Source: Bufo bufo
Taxonomy: Eukaryota; Chordata; Amphibia; Anura; Bufonidae
Direction of reading: 5' to 3'
Assembly (NCBI RefSeq): GCF_905171765.1
Contig: NC_053392.1
Span: 407,072,565 to 407,136,564, forward strand
DNA length: 64,000 nucleotides
The notes beneath the pieces are model-generated. The model had not been told where the DNA came from, did no database searches, and saw only the letters and a program-made list of their open reading frames with translations. Made by a program: the position numbers and the translations under genes. This document shows positions 9,798 through 20,464 of this stretch, one piece after another; within the stretch, counting starts at the first letter, position 1; each line of letters begins with the position of its first letter.

Positions 9798-10900
9798 ATG
9801 GCAATGATGGGCAGTATCACAAGAAGTAAGGCTAAGGAGATGGCCGATGCTATGAACGGTGGTGGGAAGGACGCAGTCTAGATAAGGGTCCAAGAGGAGG
9901 TGAAAGGCAACTTTCTTCAAGGCGAGGGTGAGCACAGCCAAAGCTCCTCAAGGAGCCAGTTGCTGGGGGTCAGGCCCGCGGTGGGCAGCACTCCACCTGC
10001 CCATTCCCCCAACCAGGCGGAATTGGCTGCTCTCCTAAAAGCTGCCCTGGACCGTCTCCAGGCCAGAGACCCGGCTGCCTACAAAATCTGCATGGCAGCT
10101 GCAGAAGCTGCAGAACGTCGTGAGCAGGCTGAGCGTGAGCACCAGGTACAAATGCTCCAGCTTCAGCTCCAACTCAAGCAGCCCTACCCAGCACGATGTG
10201 AGTCTCCATAGATCCAGATTCCAAAACTACGGCCGAAAACTTCCCCCTTCTGGACAAAGATGATGACTTGGACACCTTCTTGTTGGTGTTTGAGATGGCC
10301 TGCCGGAGGACCAGTGGGTCCGATTCCTAACGCCATGTCTCAGGGGAAAAGTCCTGGAAATCTTTGGGTACCTGCCGCCCAGCGAGATAATCCTGAGCTA
10401 TGAGGACATCAAGCAGGCTCTGGTCCAGCAGTACAACTTGCCCCCTGAGACATACCGGAAGAAGCTCCGGAGTTTGCAGCGGGGTCCTACCCAGAGCTGG
10501 GTGGATCACATGCGTGCCTTGCTGAGACCGGTCGACCAATGGACCACGCATTGGAGCTCACCACCATCCAGCAGCTGAAAGAGCTCCTCGCCACAGAGCA
10601 GTTTTTGTGGAATTGCATGGAGGGCCTCCAGCAGTACCTCCGTGACCGGAAGCCAAAGGGAGCCTCCACAACAGCAGCCCTGGCCGATGAGTACACCAAC
10701 AACAGGACTTCAGAGGCCCGGAAACCTGTCGCTGGAGAGGGGGTAAGATGCACGCGTTACCTGCTGCCCCTGCCCCTAGGCCCAAGTGGGCACCGGCCCC
10801 TGCTTCACTTTCCACATCGGTGGGGGACACCTGTGTAAGCAGCCTGGACACTTCAAGGCCATGTGTCCCCAGCGCCCAAGGGACCCGTCCCAGTCATCGA
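9798..10900 (+). pseudogene. gag: Gmr1-like Gypsy gag with SCAN-related capsid
   Basis: ATG at 9798 begins an Arg/Lys/Glu-rich head including ITRSKAKEMADAMN, with an in-frame TAG near 9879. The same frame goes on from 9900 through an Ala/Glu/Arg/Gln-rich helix (residues AAAEAAERREQAEREHQVQM). After frameshifts, 10235..10560 reads as a capsid domain with FPLLDKDDDLDTFLLVFE-like, YNLPPETYRKKLRSLQRG-like and GPTQSWVDHM words, which recall the SCAN fold. SCAN is thought to derive from the capsid of Gmr1-like Gypsy elements. A degenerate zinc knuckle (CKQPGHFKAMCPQRP) lies at about 10830. It is heavily decayed. Confidence 0.75.
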
Positions 10901-10919
10901 CCCGGAAACCGTCCACTGT

Positions 10920-11300
10920 GTTGGGTGGTGGTGGTGGGAGGTCCCTTGACAATTTTCAATCAGTCATTGTGGGCCAGGCCGTGGCCATGGAACTTAGAAA
11001 CACGGGCACTGAGATGACTCTGGTATGACCTGAACTGGCACCACACGATTTATTGCCCGGGAGATCCCTTACTCTCTCCGGGTAGGCAGTATAGGGGGAT
11101 TAGAATTGGCACTGCCTGTCGCCAAGGTCTATTTGGACTGGGGCGCCGGTCGAGGAGTAAGTGAGGTGGGGGTATCCTCAAATATCCCTGCCAGTGTTTT
11201 GCTGGGGATGGTTTTGGGGCGGCTTGTGTCTAAGTATGTGGCCTCTGACACCCCAAGGTCTGATTCCCCAGAATGTGATGTAATGTCCACCCCTGTTGGT
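10920..11300 (+). pseudogene. Gmr1-like Gypsy protease remnant
   Basis: Around 10970..11030 the translation reads VGQAVAMELRNTGTEMTLV, where the active site expected as D-T-G-A/T is preserved as NTGT, so the catalytic Asp is lost. It continues through LPGRSLTLSG-like residues and, from 11106, LPVAKVYLDWGAGRGVSEVGV and ASVLLGMVLGRL, the flap and C-terminal parts typical of Gypsy proteases. A TGA at 11027 breaks the frame. Confidence 0.7.
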
Positions 11301-11999
11301 ACTGATGTACATAACATGCCTGTTGATGCTGATGTGGGGGTGGGGGATGTAATGTGTGCCTCTTCTCTCAATGGCGAGGGGGCCATTCACGCCAGCTGTG
11401 CTGAAATCCCAGGGTGTGGCCAGCAAGCATGCTGGAATCTGTTGTCCTCAGGTGTGGTTACTGAGAGGATAAGCAGGGGGCAGATAACTGCGGAGGAGGA
11501 TAATGGAAAGGAGGTCAGAGCTGTCCCAGGAAAAGTAAAGCCTCAGTGCAGGGTTGCTCCACAACCAGGATGTCAGAGGGCCAGGTTAGTTCATCTGGAC
11601 TGGCGCTTTGGTAGCAAGTCACACGCTGGGGGTCTAGGGTCCCCTCAGGGGTCTGATGGCTTTCCCCCTTCCGACCAAGTGGCTGCTGAGTCCGACAGAG
11701 GCCAGAAGACAGGTCCCGGGGACCTGACAGAGGACGTGGCAGTCTGGTCTATTCTGGCCATGTCCAGTCAGGGGTTTCAGGCAGCATTAGTGGCTGACAC
11801 CAGTCTGAACGCTCTCAAGGAGCAGGCAGCACAGCCTCCCTCGAACTCAGACCTCAAGCGGGTGGTCTGAGACCAAGGACAGCTGTACCGGTTCACAGTC
11901 CAGCAGGGATCACCGGAGGCGTGGCCTAGGGACCAACAGCTAGTGGTACGCTATCCGTTCAGGATGGAGTTGTTGCGGGTTACGCATGAGATTCCCAAA
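11301..11999 (+). pseudogene. Linker and integrase N-terminal remnant (Gmr1-like)
   Basis: The open frame from 11106 continues to 11870 as a low-complexity acidic linker. From about 11750 it reads FQAALVADTSLNALKEQAAQ, then SNSDLKRVV, and after a TGA at 11868 GQLYRFTVQQG, QQLVVRYPFRMELLRVTHEI. This is the segment that leads into the HHCC zinc finger of Gypsy integrases. It comes straight after protease, with no reverse transcriptase between. The zinc finger and catalytic core are absent: the sequence jumps at about 12000 to the integrase C-terminus. Confidence 0.65.
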
Positions 12000-12513
12000 T
12001 TGAATGGGTCAAGGAGCATAAAATGCATCTGAAGGATGCTAAAGAAATAGTTGACTCCTGAATCAAAAAGGACCAACCGAAGCAAAAGCAGGACTTTGAC
12101 CTACATGCCGAAACCCAGTCTGGCTCAGATATATTCAGTAAACTGGACAGTCACTGGGAGCGTGACCCATACACAGTTGTGGTCATACCCTCATCTGAAG
12201 TCTATGGAATTTATTGGGAGGACAAGAGCAATCAGCTGGTACACTGCAACCAGCTAAAGAAGTGTCTTCAGGAACCTGCTCAAGAGCAGCTGAGGGAACT
12301 GGATAAGTCACTCGAGCTGCCATTATCAGCAGAAGCAGAACTGACTCCCATACCAGATCCACTCCAGTGGCTCCTCCAGACCCAAATCCGGGTCCTTATA
12401 CCAGTCTTACATGCATGGTAATGAACTCCAGCTGAAGAGGTCCCAATGGTCCAACAAGGGCAGGCCACCTGCATGTTACCAGGGATTTCCTGGACCTTTG
12501 TTCCTACCAATAG
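12000..12513 (+). pseudogene. Gmr1-like integrase C-terminal domain remnant
   Basis: After the deletion junction the translation gives LKDAKEIVDS, a stop, then a basic KKDQPKQKQDFD helix, FSKLDSHWERDPYTVVVIP and EDKSNQLVHCNQLKKCLQ, matching the beta-barrel end of Gypsy integrase (WE..PY.VV...VH.NQLK.C). A last frame ends with RSQWSNKGRPPACYQG before TAG at about 12510. Stops and shifts interrupt it throughout. Confidence 0.65.
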
Positions 12514-13191
12514 ATAGATAGTTAGCCCACCCGCCTGGATACTGCCAAGGACTGCCCCTCGGGATTCTAGCCATTCAATTTGGTGGCTAGAATTGTAGCC
12601 TAGGCCTTATATTGTGTATATGTATGTACTTGTGTTGTTAACCCTTTCTATCCACAATAATGGGAGGGAGGTTGCTGGGTTACCAGCAGGAGACCACAAG
12701 ATCAACCCAAGGATAGCTTGCCTTTCAGCAACGGGATGTGCAGTACCCTAGACCTGGGGGTATCTGCAAATGTTTATTATGTATTTATTTTCATGCTTAT
12801 GCCTTTATCCCAGCAAGAGAAGAATTGGTTGGCAATGTGTGGCAACAGGAATGGAACTTATCATTCCATTACTCCTCTCTTGATAGAAGTGGGCTATTCC
12901 TGTTTTCTGCCAGAAGGGGGAGTTCCATTTGAGACAGCAATGAGTAAGGTAGCACATGGCAGGGCTCCGACTCCTAGTATCTGTATCTTATTCCCTTGCG
13001 AGACCAACCCTCCAGAGGGATATTGAAGAACCAGACCCAGTTCTCCTGTGAGTCCCACACTCCAGTGAGACCATCAGAATTCTGAATGCAACCATCAGCT
13101 GTCACGATACTAGTGGAATACTACTGGGTGGCAGGAACACGGCCTGAACACAGGAAGCACCGGAGTCTTGAACAGGAGGTAGCAGGATAGA
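12514..13191. other. Unassigned interval inside the Gypsy remnant
   Basis: No domain recognised. A short open frame (12718..13026, 102 residues) has no feature I know. By position it should lie between integrase and reverse transcriptase, so it may be foreign DNA or an unrecognised spacer. Confidence 0.4.
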
Positions 13192-13344
13192 AGGATGAAG
13201 CAGAGCCAGGCAGGCGGAGCCGTTACCAGTAGCAATGATGCAGGATTTAAGGATGAAGCAGAGCCAGGCAGGCAGAGCCATTACCAGTAGCAACGACACA
13301 GGATCGAAGGATGAAGCAGAGCTAGGCTGGCGGAGTCATTACAT
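13192..13344. repeat. 58-bp tandem repeat, 2.6 copies
   Basis: Units starting AGGATGAAGCAGAG recur at 13192, 13250 and 13308, exactly 58 bp apart. The copies differ at a few bases. It interrupts the Gypsy remnant just upstream of the RT start. Confidence 0.9.
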
Positions 13345-13554
13345 ATGTGTTCTCTGACCTCCCTGAATGCCCTTCCATAATCCACCGTGATATTCTCACT
13401 GAGCCTCAGGCGAAAGTCTGGCTAAAACCATACCGGGTACCCAAAGCTCGGTGACAAGCCACAGTAGAACACAGGGCAGGCCGGTTACAGGGAAATGCGG
13501 ATGCCCTGTCCCAGGTGCGCTCTTTGGCATGTATTCACCCCCTCAGGGTTGAAC
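13345..13554 (+). pseudogene. pol: Start of Gypsy RT fused to end of RNase H (Gmr1-like)
   Basis: The first half reads VFSDLPECPSIIHRDILTEP and WLKPYRVPKAR, the conserved lead-in to Gypsy reverse transcriptase. The text then jumps to HRAGRLQGNADALSQVRS, the last motif of RNase H, and meets a polypurine tract. Almost all of RT and RNase H is deleted. Its placement downstream of the integrase C-terminus and directly before the 3' LTR shows the order protease, integrase, RT, RNase H. Confidence 0.7.
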
Positions 13555-13566
13555 AAAGGAAGGGGG
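13555..13566 (+). other. Gypsy polypurine tract
   Basis: AAAGGAAGGGGG directly before the TGTGACAC start of the 3' LTR. Confidence 0.7.
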
Positions 13567-13568
13567 TA

Positions 13569-13987
13569 TGTGACACAGTGAGGGGTAGGGTATTTTCCTC
13601 CCAGCGTGTGCTGCTGGGCTGATTTGCAGCCAGGTGGGGTCAATTACTGGACTGGATCTCAGGTGCCGATCCGGGTTTTTGGCAGCACCTAGCTGCCTTT
13701 TAAAAGACAGCTGGGATCAGCAGAGGAAATCTGTGTTGGGATCTGAGGCTTGTGCCGGGGTGGAGGGCTGAGACCCGTGTGAGAGGAAACAGGCCGACTA
13801 AAGCCTGCTGATGGACTTTTTGGTGTGAACTAACACCAATACTGCAAGGTGACTTTTTGCTTGAAAGTGACTTTTTGTTTTGTGAACTTGCTAAAGTGTG
13901 AATAAACGCTAAACTTTTGATTTAAGAACTGATTTGTGCTCTATACTGCGTCCGCTTATCCGGTCTATCAGAGCGAGTGCCCACAAC
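13569..13987 (+). repeat. Gypsy 3' LTR, cut by a hAT insertion
   Basis: Begins TGTGACACAG two bases after the polypurine tract and contains an AATAAA word at about 13901. The hAT element at 13988 interrupts it. The continuation should start at 18780, but I could not fix its end. A TTGTCACA word near 18820 is a candidate. Confidence 0.6.
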
Positions 13988-14624
13988 TAGGGATGAGCGA
14001 ACCCGAACTGTATAGTAAAAGTCCGGGTTCGGGTTCGGTGTTCGGCGCTTTCTTGGCACTTTTTGAAAGGCTACAAAGCAGCCAATCAACAAGCGTCATA
14101 CTACTTGCCCCAAGAGGCCATCACAGCCATGCCTACTATTGGCATGGGTGTGATTGGCCAGTGCAGCATGTGACCCAGCCTCTATTTAAGCTGGAGTCAC
14201 GTAGCGCCGCACGTCACTCTGCTATGATCAGTGTAGGGAGAGAGGTTGCAGCTGCTTCTGTTAGGGAGAGATTAGGCAGGGATTTACTCAGCAAAAACAC
14301 TTAATTCAGTGATCGATCTACAGCTGTGGATCATTGAACTGCTGCTATTTAATTGCTCACTGTTTTTAGGCTCCCCTGAGCGTTTTTATGTCATTTTTTT
14401 CTTGGGTGATCGGCGGCCATTTTGTGTCTTGTGGTGCGCCAGCACAAGCTGCCACCAAGTCCATTTAACCATCAATAGTGTGGTTATTTTTTTGCTATAT
14501 CCTACATCAGGGGCTTGGCTGTGCTTGCTATTTTATTGAGGGGTAAAATACAATTGGCCAAAATAGCAGTACCCTAAATCTGGTGTTTCAGCTGTGGCTA
14601 GCCAATTGTAATACTGTCTGCTGT

Positions 14625-15235
14625 CTGCCGAAGCACAGTTTTTGTTCTGGGTTGAATACAATTCCCAACTTGGCAATCCCCTAAATATATTTTTTCTGCT
14701 GTATCAGGCCAAGTTTAAATTGATCCATAAAAGGGTATATTAGATTGAAGGTGCAGATAGTGTCATCCTCAATAACTTCACACGCTACCGTGCATTTCCA
14801 AGTTTAAATAATTCTGTCCATAAACGTATACCTGTCACCCAGCGCCTAAATAATAGGCCTAAAATTTATATTCAGCTCAATCTGTGTTTATTGCTGAGGC
14901 TGGTTAATTTATTTAGTGTCCGCCAAAGCACAGTTTTTGTTCTGGGTTGAATACAATTCCCAACTTAGAGCAGAAACCACAAATTTAGGGAATTACTATC
15001 AGGCCAAGGTTAAATCTATCCATAAAAGGGTATATTAGATTGAAGGTGCGGATAGTATCATCCTCAATAACTTCACACGCTACCGTGCATTTCCAAGTTT
15101 AATTCTGTCCGTAAACGTATACCTGTCACCCAGCGCCTAAATACTAGGCCTACAATTTATATTCAGCTAAATCTGTCGTTACTGTTGTGCCTGTATTAGT
15201 GTAATACGGTACCTAAATAGATAGCCAGATAGTGT
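14625..15235. repeat. About 295-bp duplication in hAT 5' region
   Basis: Two direct copies about 295 bp apart share AAGCACAGTTTTTGTTCTGG (near 14631 and 14926) and ACTTCACACGCTACCGTGCA (near 14776 and 15069). The copies differ by small indels. Confidence 0.85.
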
Positions 15236-15319
15236 TAGGTGCCTGTAAAAAAAAGGCCTGAATTTGAATTCAATACATTGGGCCAAATAATTTTTTTCTT
15301 ATTGTGGTGAACGGTAACA

Positions 15320-16567
15320 ATGAGGAAAACATCTAGTAAGGGACGCGGACGCGGACATGGTCGTAGTGGTGTTAGTGGACCCTCTGGTGCTGGGAGAGGA
15401 CATGGCCGTTCTGCCACAGCCACACGTCCTAGTGAACCAACTACCTCAGGTCCCAGTAGCCAGCAGAATTTACAGCGATATTTGGTGGGGCCCAATGCCG
15501 TTCTAAGGATGGTAAGGCCTGAGCAGGTACAGGCATTAGTCAATTGGGTGGCCGACAGTGGATCCAGCACGTTCACATTATCTCCCACCCAGTCTTCTGC
15601 AGAAAGCGCACAGATGGCGCATGAAAACCAAGCCCATCGGTCTGTCACATCACCCCCATGCATATCAGGGAAACTGTCTGAGCCTCAAGTTATGCAGCAG
15701 TCTCTTATGCTGTTTGAAGACTCTGCTGCCAGGGTTTCCCAAGGGCATCCACCTAGCCCTTCCCCAGGGGTGGAAGAGATAGAATGCACTAACGCACAAC
15801 CACTTATGTTTCCTAATGATGAGGACATGGGAATACCACCTCAGCACGTCTCTGATGACGAAACACAGGTGCCAACTGCTGCGTCTTTCTGCAGTGTGCA
15901 GACTGAACAGGAGGTCAGGGAGGAAGACTGGGTGGAAGACGATGCAGGGGACGATGAGGTCCTAGACCCCACATGGAATGAAGGTCGTGCCACTGACTTT
16001 CAGAATTCGGAGGAAGAGGCAGTGGTGAGACCGAGCCAACAGCGTAGCAAAAGAGGGAGCAGTGGGCAAAAGCAGAACACCCGCCGCCAAGAGAGTCCGT
16101 CTGCTACTGGCCACCCCCATCTGGGACCCAGCACCCAAAAGGCAGCTTCAAGGAGTTCCCTGGCGTGGCAGTTCTTCAAACAATGTGCTGACGACAAGAC
16201 CCGAGTGGTTTGCACGCTGTGCCATCAGAGCCTGAAGCGAGGCATTAACGTTCTGAACCTTAGCACAACCTGCATGACCAGGCACCTGCATGCAATCGAT
16301 GAACTGCAGTGGAGTAAACACCTTAAAAACAAGGATCTCACTCAGGCTCCCCCTGCTACCTCTTCTGCTGCTGCCGCCTCGGCCTCTTCCTCTGGAGGAA
16401 CGTTGGCACCTGCCGCCCAGCAAACAGAGGATGTACCACCAACACCACCACCACCTCCGTCACCAAGCATCTCAACCATGTCACACGGCAGCGTTCAGCT
16501 CTCCATCTCACAAACATTTGAGAGAAAGCGTAAATTCCCACCTAGCCACCCTCGATCCCTGGGCTGA
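15320..16567 (+). pseudogene. hAT transposase N-terminal half with BED finger
   Basis: 415 residues starting at 15320. The head is Arg/Gly/Ser-rich (KGRGRGHGRSG), followed by an acidic linker. A BED-type zinc finger lies at about residues 273..335: AWQFFKQC, then CTLCHQ, then MTRHLHAI. It binds element DNA. The frame ends at a TGA (16565) within LN-A-S-I coding sequence that continues in another frame from 16564, so one frameshift separates it from the catalytic half. Confidence 0.88.
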
Positions 16568-17691
16568 ATGCCAGCATTTCTAAACTACTGGCCTATGAAA
16601 TGCTGTCATTCAGGCTGGTGGACACAGACAGCTTCAAACAGCTCATGTCGCTTTCTGTCCCACAGTATGTTGTTCCCAGCTGCCACTACTTCTCCAAGAG
16701 AGCCGTGCCTTCCCTGCACAACCAAGTATCCGATAAAATCAAGTGTGCACTGCGCAACGCCATCTGTGGCAAGGTCCACCTAACCACAGATACGTGGACC
16801 AGTAAGCACGGCCAGGGACGCTATATCTCCCTAACTGCACACTGGGTAAATGTAGTGGCGGCTGGGCCCCAGGCGAAGAGCTGTTTGGCGCACGTCCTTC
16901 CGCCGCCAAGGATCGCAGGGCAACATTCTTTGCCTCCTGTTGCCTCCTCCTCCTACTCGGCTTCCTCCTCCTCTTCTTCCACCTGCTCATCCAGTCAGCC
17001 ACACACCTTCACCACCAACTTCAGCACAGCCCGGGGTAAACGTCAGCAGGCCATTCTGAAACTCATATGTTTGGGGGACAGGCCCCACACCGCACAGGAG
17101 TTGTGGCGGGGTATAGAACAACAGACCGACGAGTGGTTGCTGCCGGTGAGCCTCAAGCCTGGCCTGGTGGTGTGCGATAATGAGCGAAATCTCGTTGCAG
17201 CTCTGGGACTAGCCAGTTTGACGCACATCCCTTGCCTGGCGCATGTGCTGAATTTGGTGGTGCAGAAGTTTATTCACAACTACCCCGACATGTCAGAGCT
17301 GCTGCATAAAGTGCAGGCCGTCTGTGCGCGCTTCCGGCGTTCACATCCTGCCGCTGCTCGCCTGTCTGCGCTACAGCGCATTTCACTAGCATGGTGGAAC
17401 AGTATGTGTGCACATCCCCTCCACGTACTGACTGATGGTTCGGCCCCATTCAACTTCTGGGTCTCCAAATTGTCCACGTGTCCAGAGCTAGCCTTTTATG
17501 CCTTGGAGGTGCTGGCCTGCCCGGCGGCCAGCGTTTTGTCTGAACGTGTATTCAGCACGGCAGGGGGCGTCATTACAGACAAACGCAGCCGCCTGTCTAC
17601 AGCCAATGTGGACAAGCTGACGTTCATAAAAATGAACCAAGCATCGATCCCACAGGACCTGTTCATCCCTTGTGCAGTTAGACATTTATAA
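16564..17691 (+). pseudogene. hAT transposase catalytic half and hATC domain
   Basis: The frame contains LTTDTWTSKHGQGRYISLT (first catalytic Asp, TDTWTS), LVVCDNERNLVAAL (second Asp, CDN) and CLAHVLNLVVQKF. After WWNS at about 17400 it runs almost at once into the C-terminal dimerisation domain (CPAASVLSERVFSTAGGVIT, RSRLSTANVDKL, LTFIKMNQ). Only about 45 residues separate them, where related hAT enzymes have the large helical insertion and the catalytic Glu region. I infer an internal deletion near 17405. With the frameshift at about 16563 the gene is dead. Confidence 0.88.
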
Positions 17692-17799
17692 CTACCTCCC
17701 CTTAACCATATATTATTGTACTCCAGGGCACTTCCTCATTCAATCCTTTTATTATTTTCATTTTACCATTTTATTGCGGGGCAACCCAAAGTTGAATGA

Positions 17800-18480
17800 A
17801 CCTCTCCTCTGTCTGGGTGCCGGGGCCTAAAAATATCTGACAGTGGCCTGTTCCAGTGTTGGGTGACGTGAAACATGATTCTCTGCTATGACATGAAGCC
17901 TGAATCTCTGCTATGGGACCTCTCTCCTCTGTCTGGGTGCCGGGGCCTAAAAATATCTGACAGTGGCCTGTTCCAGTGTTGGGTGACATGAAGCCTGATT
18001 CTCTGCTATGACATGAAGCCTGATTCTCTGCTATGACATGAAGCCTGATTCTCTGCTATGACATGAAGCCTGATTCTCTGCTATGACATGAAGCCTGATT
18101 CTCTGCTATGGGACCTCTCTCCTCTGTCTGGGTGCTGGGGCCTAAAAATATCTGACAATGGCCTGTTCCAGTGGTGGGTGACATGAAGCATGATTCTCTG
18201 CTATGACATGAAGCCTGATTCTCTGCTATGGGACCTCTCTCCTCTGTCTGGGTGCCGGGGCCTAAAAATATCTGACAGTGGCCTGTTCCAGTTTTGGGTG
18301 ACATGAAGCCTGATTCTCTGCTATGACATGAAGCCTGATTCTCTGCTATGACATGAAGCCTGATTCTCTGCAATGGGACCTCTCTCCTCTGTCTGGGTGC
18401 TGGGGTCTAAATATCTGACAGTGGCCTGTTCCAGTGATGGGTGACATGAAGCCTGATTCTCTGCTATAGGACCTCTCTCC
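17800..18480. repeat. Two-level tandem array at the hAT 3' end
   Basis: A longer unit with CTCTCCTCTGTCTGGGTGC, CCTAAAAATATCTGACA and GGCCTGTTCCAGT repeats about five times. Between its copies, a 25-bp unit GACATGAAGCCTGATTCTCT plus GCTAT occurs in different numbers (one to five in a row). It lies between the transposase stop and the 3' terminus. Confidence 0.9.
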
Positions 18481-18943
18481 AATTGATATTGGTTAATTTT
18501 TATTTATTTTATTTTTATTTTAATTCATTTCCCTATCCACATTTGTTTGCAGGGGATTTAACTACATTTTGCTGCCTTTTGCAGCACTCTAGCCCTTTCC
18601 TGGTCTGTTTTACAGCCTTTTTAGTGCCGAAAAGTTCGGGTCCCCATTGACTTCAATGGCGTTCGGGTTTGGGACAAAGTTCGGGTCGGGTTCGGATCCT
18701 GAACCCGAACATTTACGGGAAGTTCGGCCGAACTTCTCGAACCCGAACATCCAGGTGTTCGCTCAACTCTACCCACAACACCTACTATATATCGGCAAGT
18801 TCCTGCTAGTATCAATCAATTGTCACACAACCAGCTACCATACCTCTTCAACTGTTGCCAGAGAACAATGTCTGCTGCCACTTTATACTGTATATATTTC
18901 CATTTTTGCATTGCATTTAGTAAAAGGTTCTTCTTACGTTTAA

Positions 18944-19534
18944 AGAGAGTCTGTCACCAACCTGACTGGTTTAAAACCGATCACATAGTTCAGTGGGACA
19001 CAAAGACATGACACAGATGTTATCTTTGTTTCGTTTTTCAGATCATCCAAATCGCCTCACTCGCGCCTAACTCCGTCCCTCAGTAAGCTTAGGACAGCCC
19101 TGTGGCTCTGTGACATCATATATCCGTATAGGCCGTTCGTGCATCGCAGTGCGCATGCGCCGATTTTATGCTAGCAACTGGCGCATGCGCACTGCATATC
19201 TCTGTGCCTCTTCCCACTGTGGGCAGAACACTGTGCATGCCCGGGCCCGGCAGCGATGCGCAAACGGCCTATAGGGATATATGATGTCACAGAGCCACAG
19301 GGCTGGCCGGAGTTTACTGAGGGGCGGAATTAAGCGCGAGTGAGGCAGGGGAACTTGGGCACTTTCAGCAAACTCTCCGCCCCTGGGCACTTGTGACGGC
19401 TCATTAGCATATCCTAAAAACGACTTTTTGGATGATCTGAAAAACGAAACAAAGTTAACATCTGTGTCATGTCTTTGTGTCCCACTGAACTATGTGATCG
19501 GTTTAAAACCAGTCAGGTTGGTGACAGACTCCCT
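18944..19534. mobile_element. Palindromic T2/Kolobok-type MITE
   Basis: 591 bp flanked by TTAA (18940..18943 and 19535..19538). With the TTAA the ends read TTAAAGAGAGTCTGTCACC and, inverted, TTAAAGGGAGTCTGTCACC, fitting the TTAAAGGRR rule of Xenopus T2 MITEs. Terminal inverted repeats exceed 100 bp and the inner part is also largely palindromic, with GCGCATGCGC words near the centre. No coding capacity. Confidence 0.85.
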
Positions 19535-19538
19535 TTAA

Positions 19539-20464
19539 CTCTGGCCTCATTCTTCATTATCACTGCAACGGACCCCAGGGAGTAACAGCCTGAGGTAGGA
19601 CACCGTGACACAACAACACTACACCAGCACCACTCCCATTCTCTACACCGGCTCCCACTGGGGCTCGCTGCACTGGCACGAACTGGAGAGTCACATGCAT
19701 GTGAATCCAGCAGTACTGGTTGTGGAACACTCCCCTAACAACAATGTGTGAACCCTCCAGGGGTAAATGTACCACAAGTTATAAACCTAGGTGTTATAGC
19801 ATAACAGAAAGAATTCCAACTCCATAAATGTTTCAGAAATATACGTTAATTACTTTGAAAGTAATAAATGGCTAATAAACGGTGAGTTATTTTAAAAAAT
19901 ATATATATTCTATGAATGGTGTAACAGACACTGAGGAACAAATAGTTAACAACATTAATTATTTATTAAAAAGGCAAAGTGCGCAATGGCCTTTCGATAG
20001 AGATTACACAGTTAGTAGAACTAATTGAGGGGCTGAAATGTTGATTCTACACAAGGTGAATGAATTCATATTTAATTTAAGAATTTGGAGTGCTGCTTTT
20101 GGAAATGTTATATGGTTCTGTTCTGTGATAGTGTTGTTACTTGATTCTGACCCTATTGGTTTTCTGATCGTGCTTTTGCTTTCTCCCCTTATCTGTCTGT
20201 ATATACAGTATGTTTGTTTCTTCTTTGGCTGTTTCTTGGTTTGCTTTTGACCGTATTCAAGATCTACCATTCTCCAAATGTTTAGTCCACCACACTACAT
20301 TGCAGATGCTACCTGTGGTGAAGGCCAAATCGCTATATAGAGGTTAAAAGCTGAAAACCTGGGGTCCACTATACTGCTAACCACAGTGACCAGTGCAAAA
20401 TCTAAATGTGGAAGCTATGTTAATATCAGACGAGCACACCATACTCCAGGCAGAGAAGTGTGTG
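19539..20464. other. Unassigned low-coding interval
   Basis: 19539..19800 is GC-moderate and may be the remainder of the older Gypsy/LTR flank (a CACCGTGACACAAC word is at 19601). 19801..20464 is AT-rich. I see no gene. A 45-bp piece at 19963..20007 recurs at 22104..22144. Confidence 0.4.

Larger units (their letters stand above)
13988..18771 (+). mobile_element. Complete hAT element with perfect target duplication
   Basis: 4784 bp flanked by the identical 8-mer CCCACAAC at 13980..13987 and 18772..18779. Termini are TAGGGATGAGCGAACCC at the left and the inverse of TAGAGTTGAGCGAACAC at the right. The internal order is a 5' noncoding part with a roughly 295-bp duplication, a BED-finger plus DDE transposase broken by one frameshift and an internal deletion, then a complex 3' tandem array. 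It cannot make functional transposase, yet both ends are intact, so it could be mobilised by a relative. Confidence 0.95.

Noticed and set aside
10539..10838. Several alternative open frames in the gag region
   Set aside because: GC-rich shadow frames of a frameshifted gag; only those carrying gag motifs were kept.
9900..10900. Host SCAN-domain gene
   Set aside because: Lies between a primer-site-like word and a Gypsy protease with many stops, so it is gag, not a host transcription factor.
9154..13987. Matching LTR pair around the Gmr1-like element
   Set aside because: The candidate 5' LTR and the sequence from 13569 do not align by eye, so I do not claim they are a pair.
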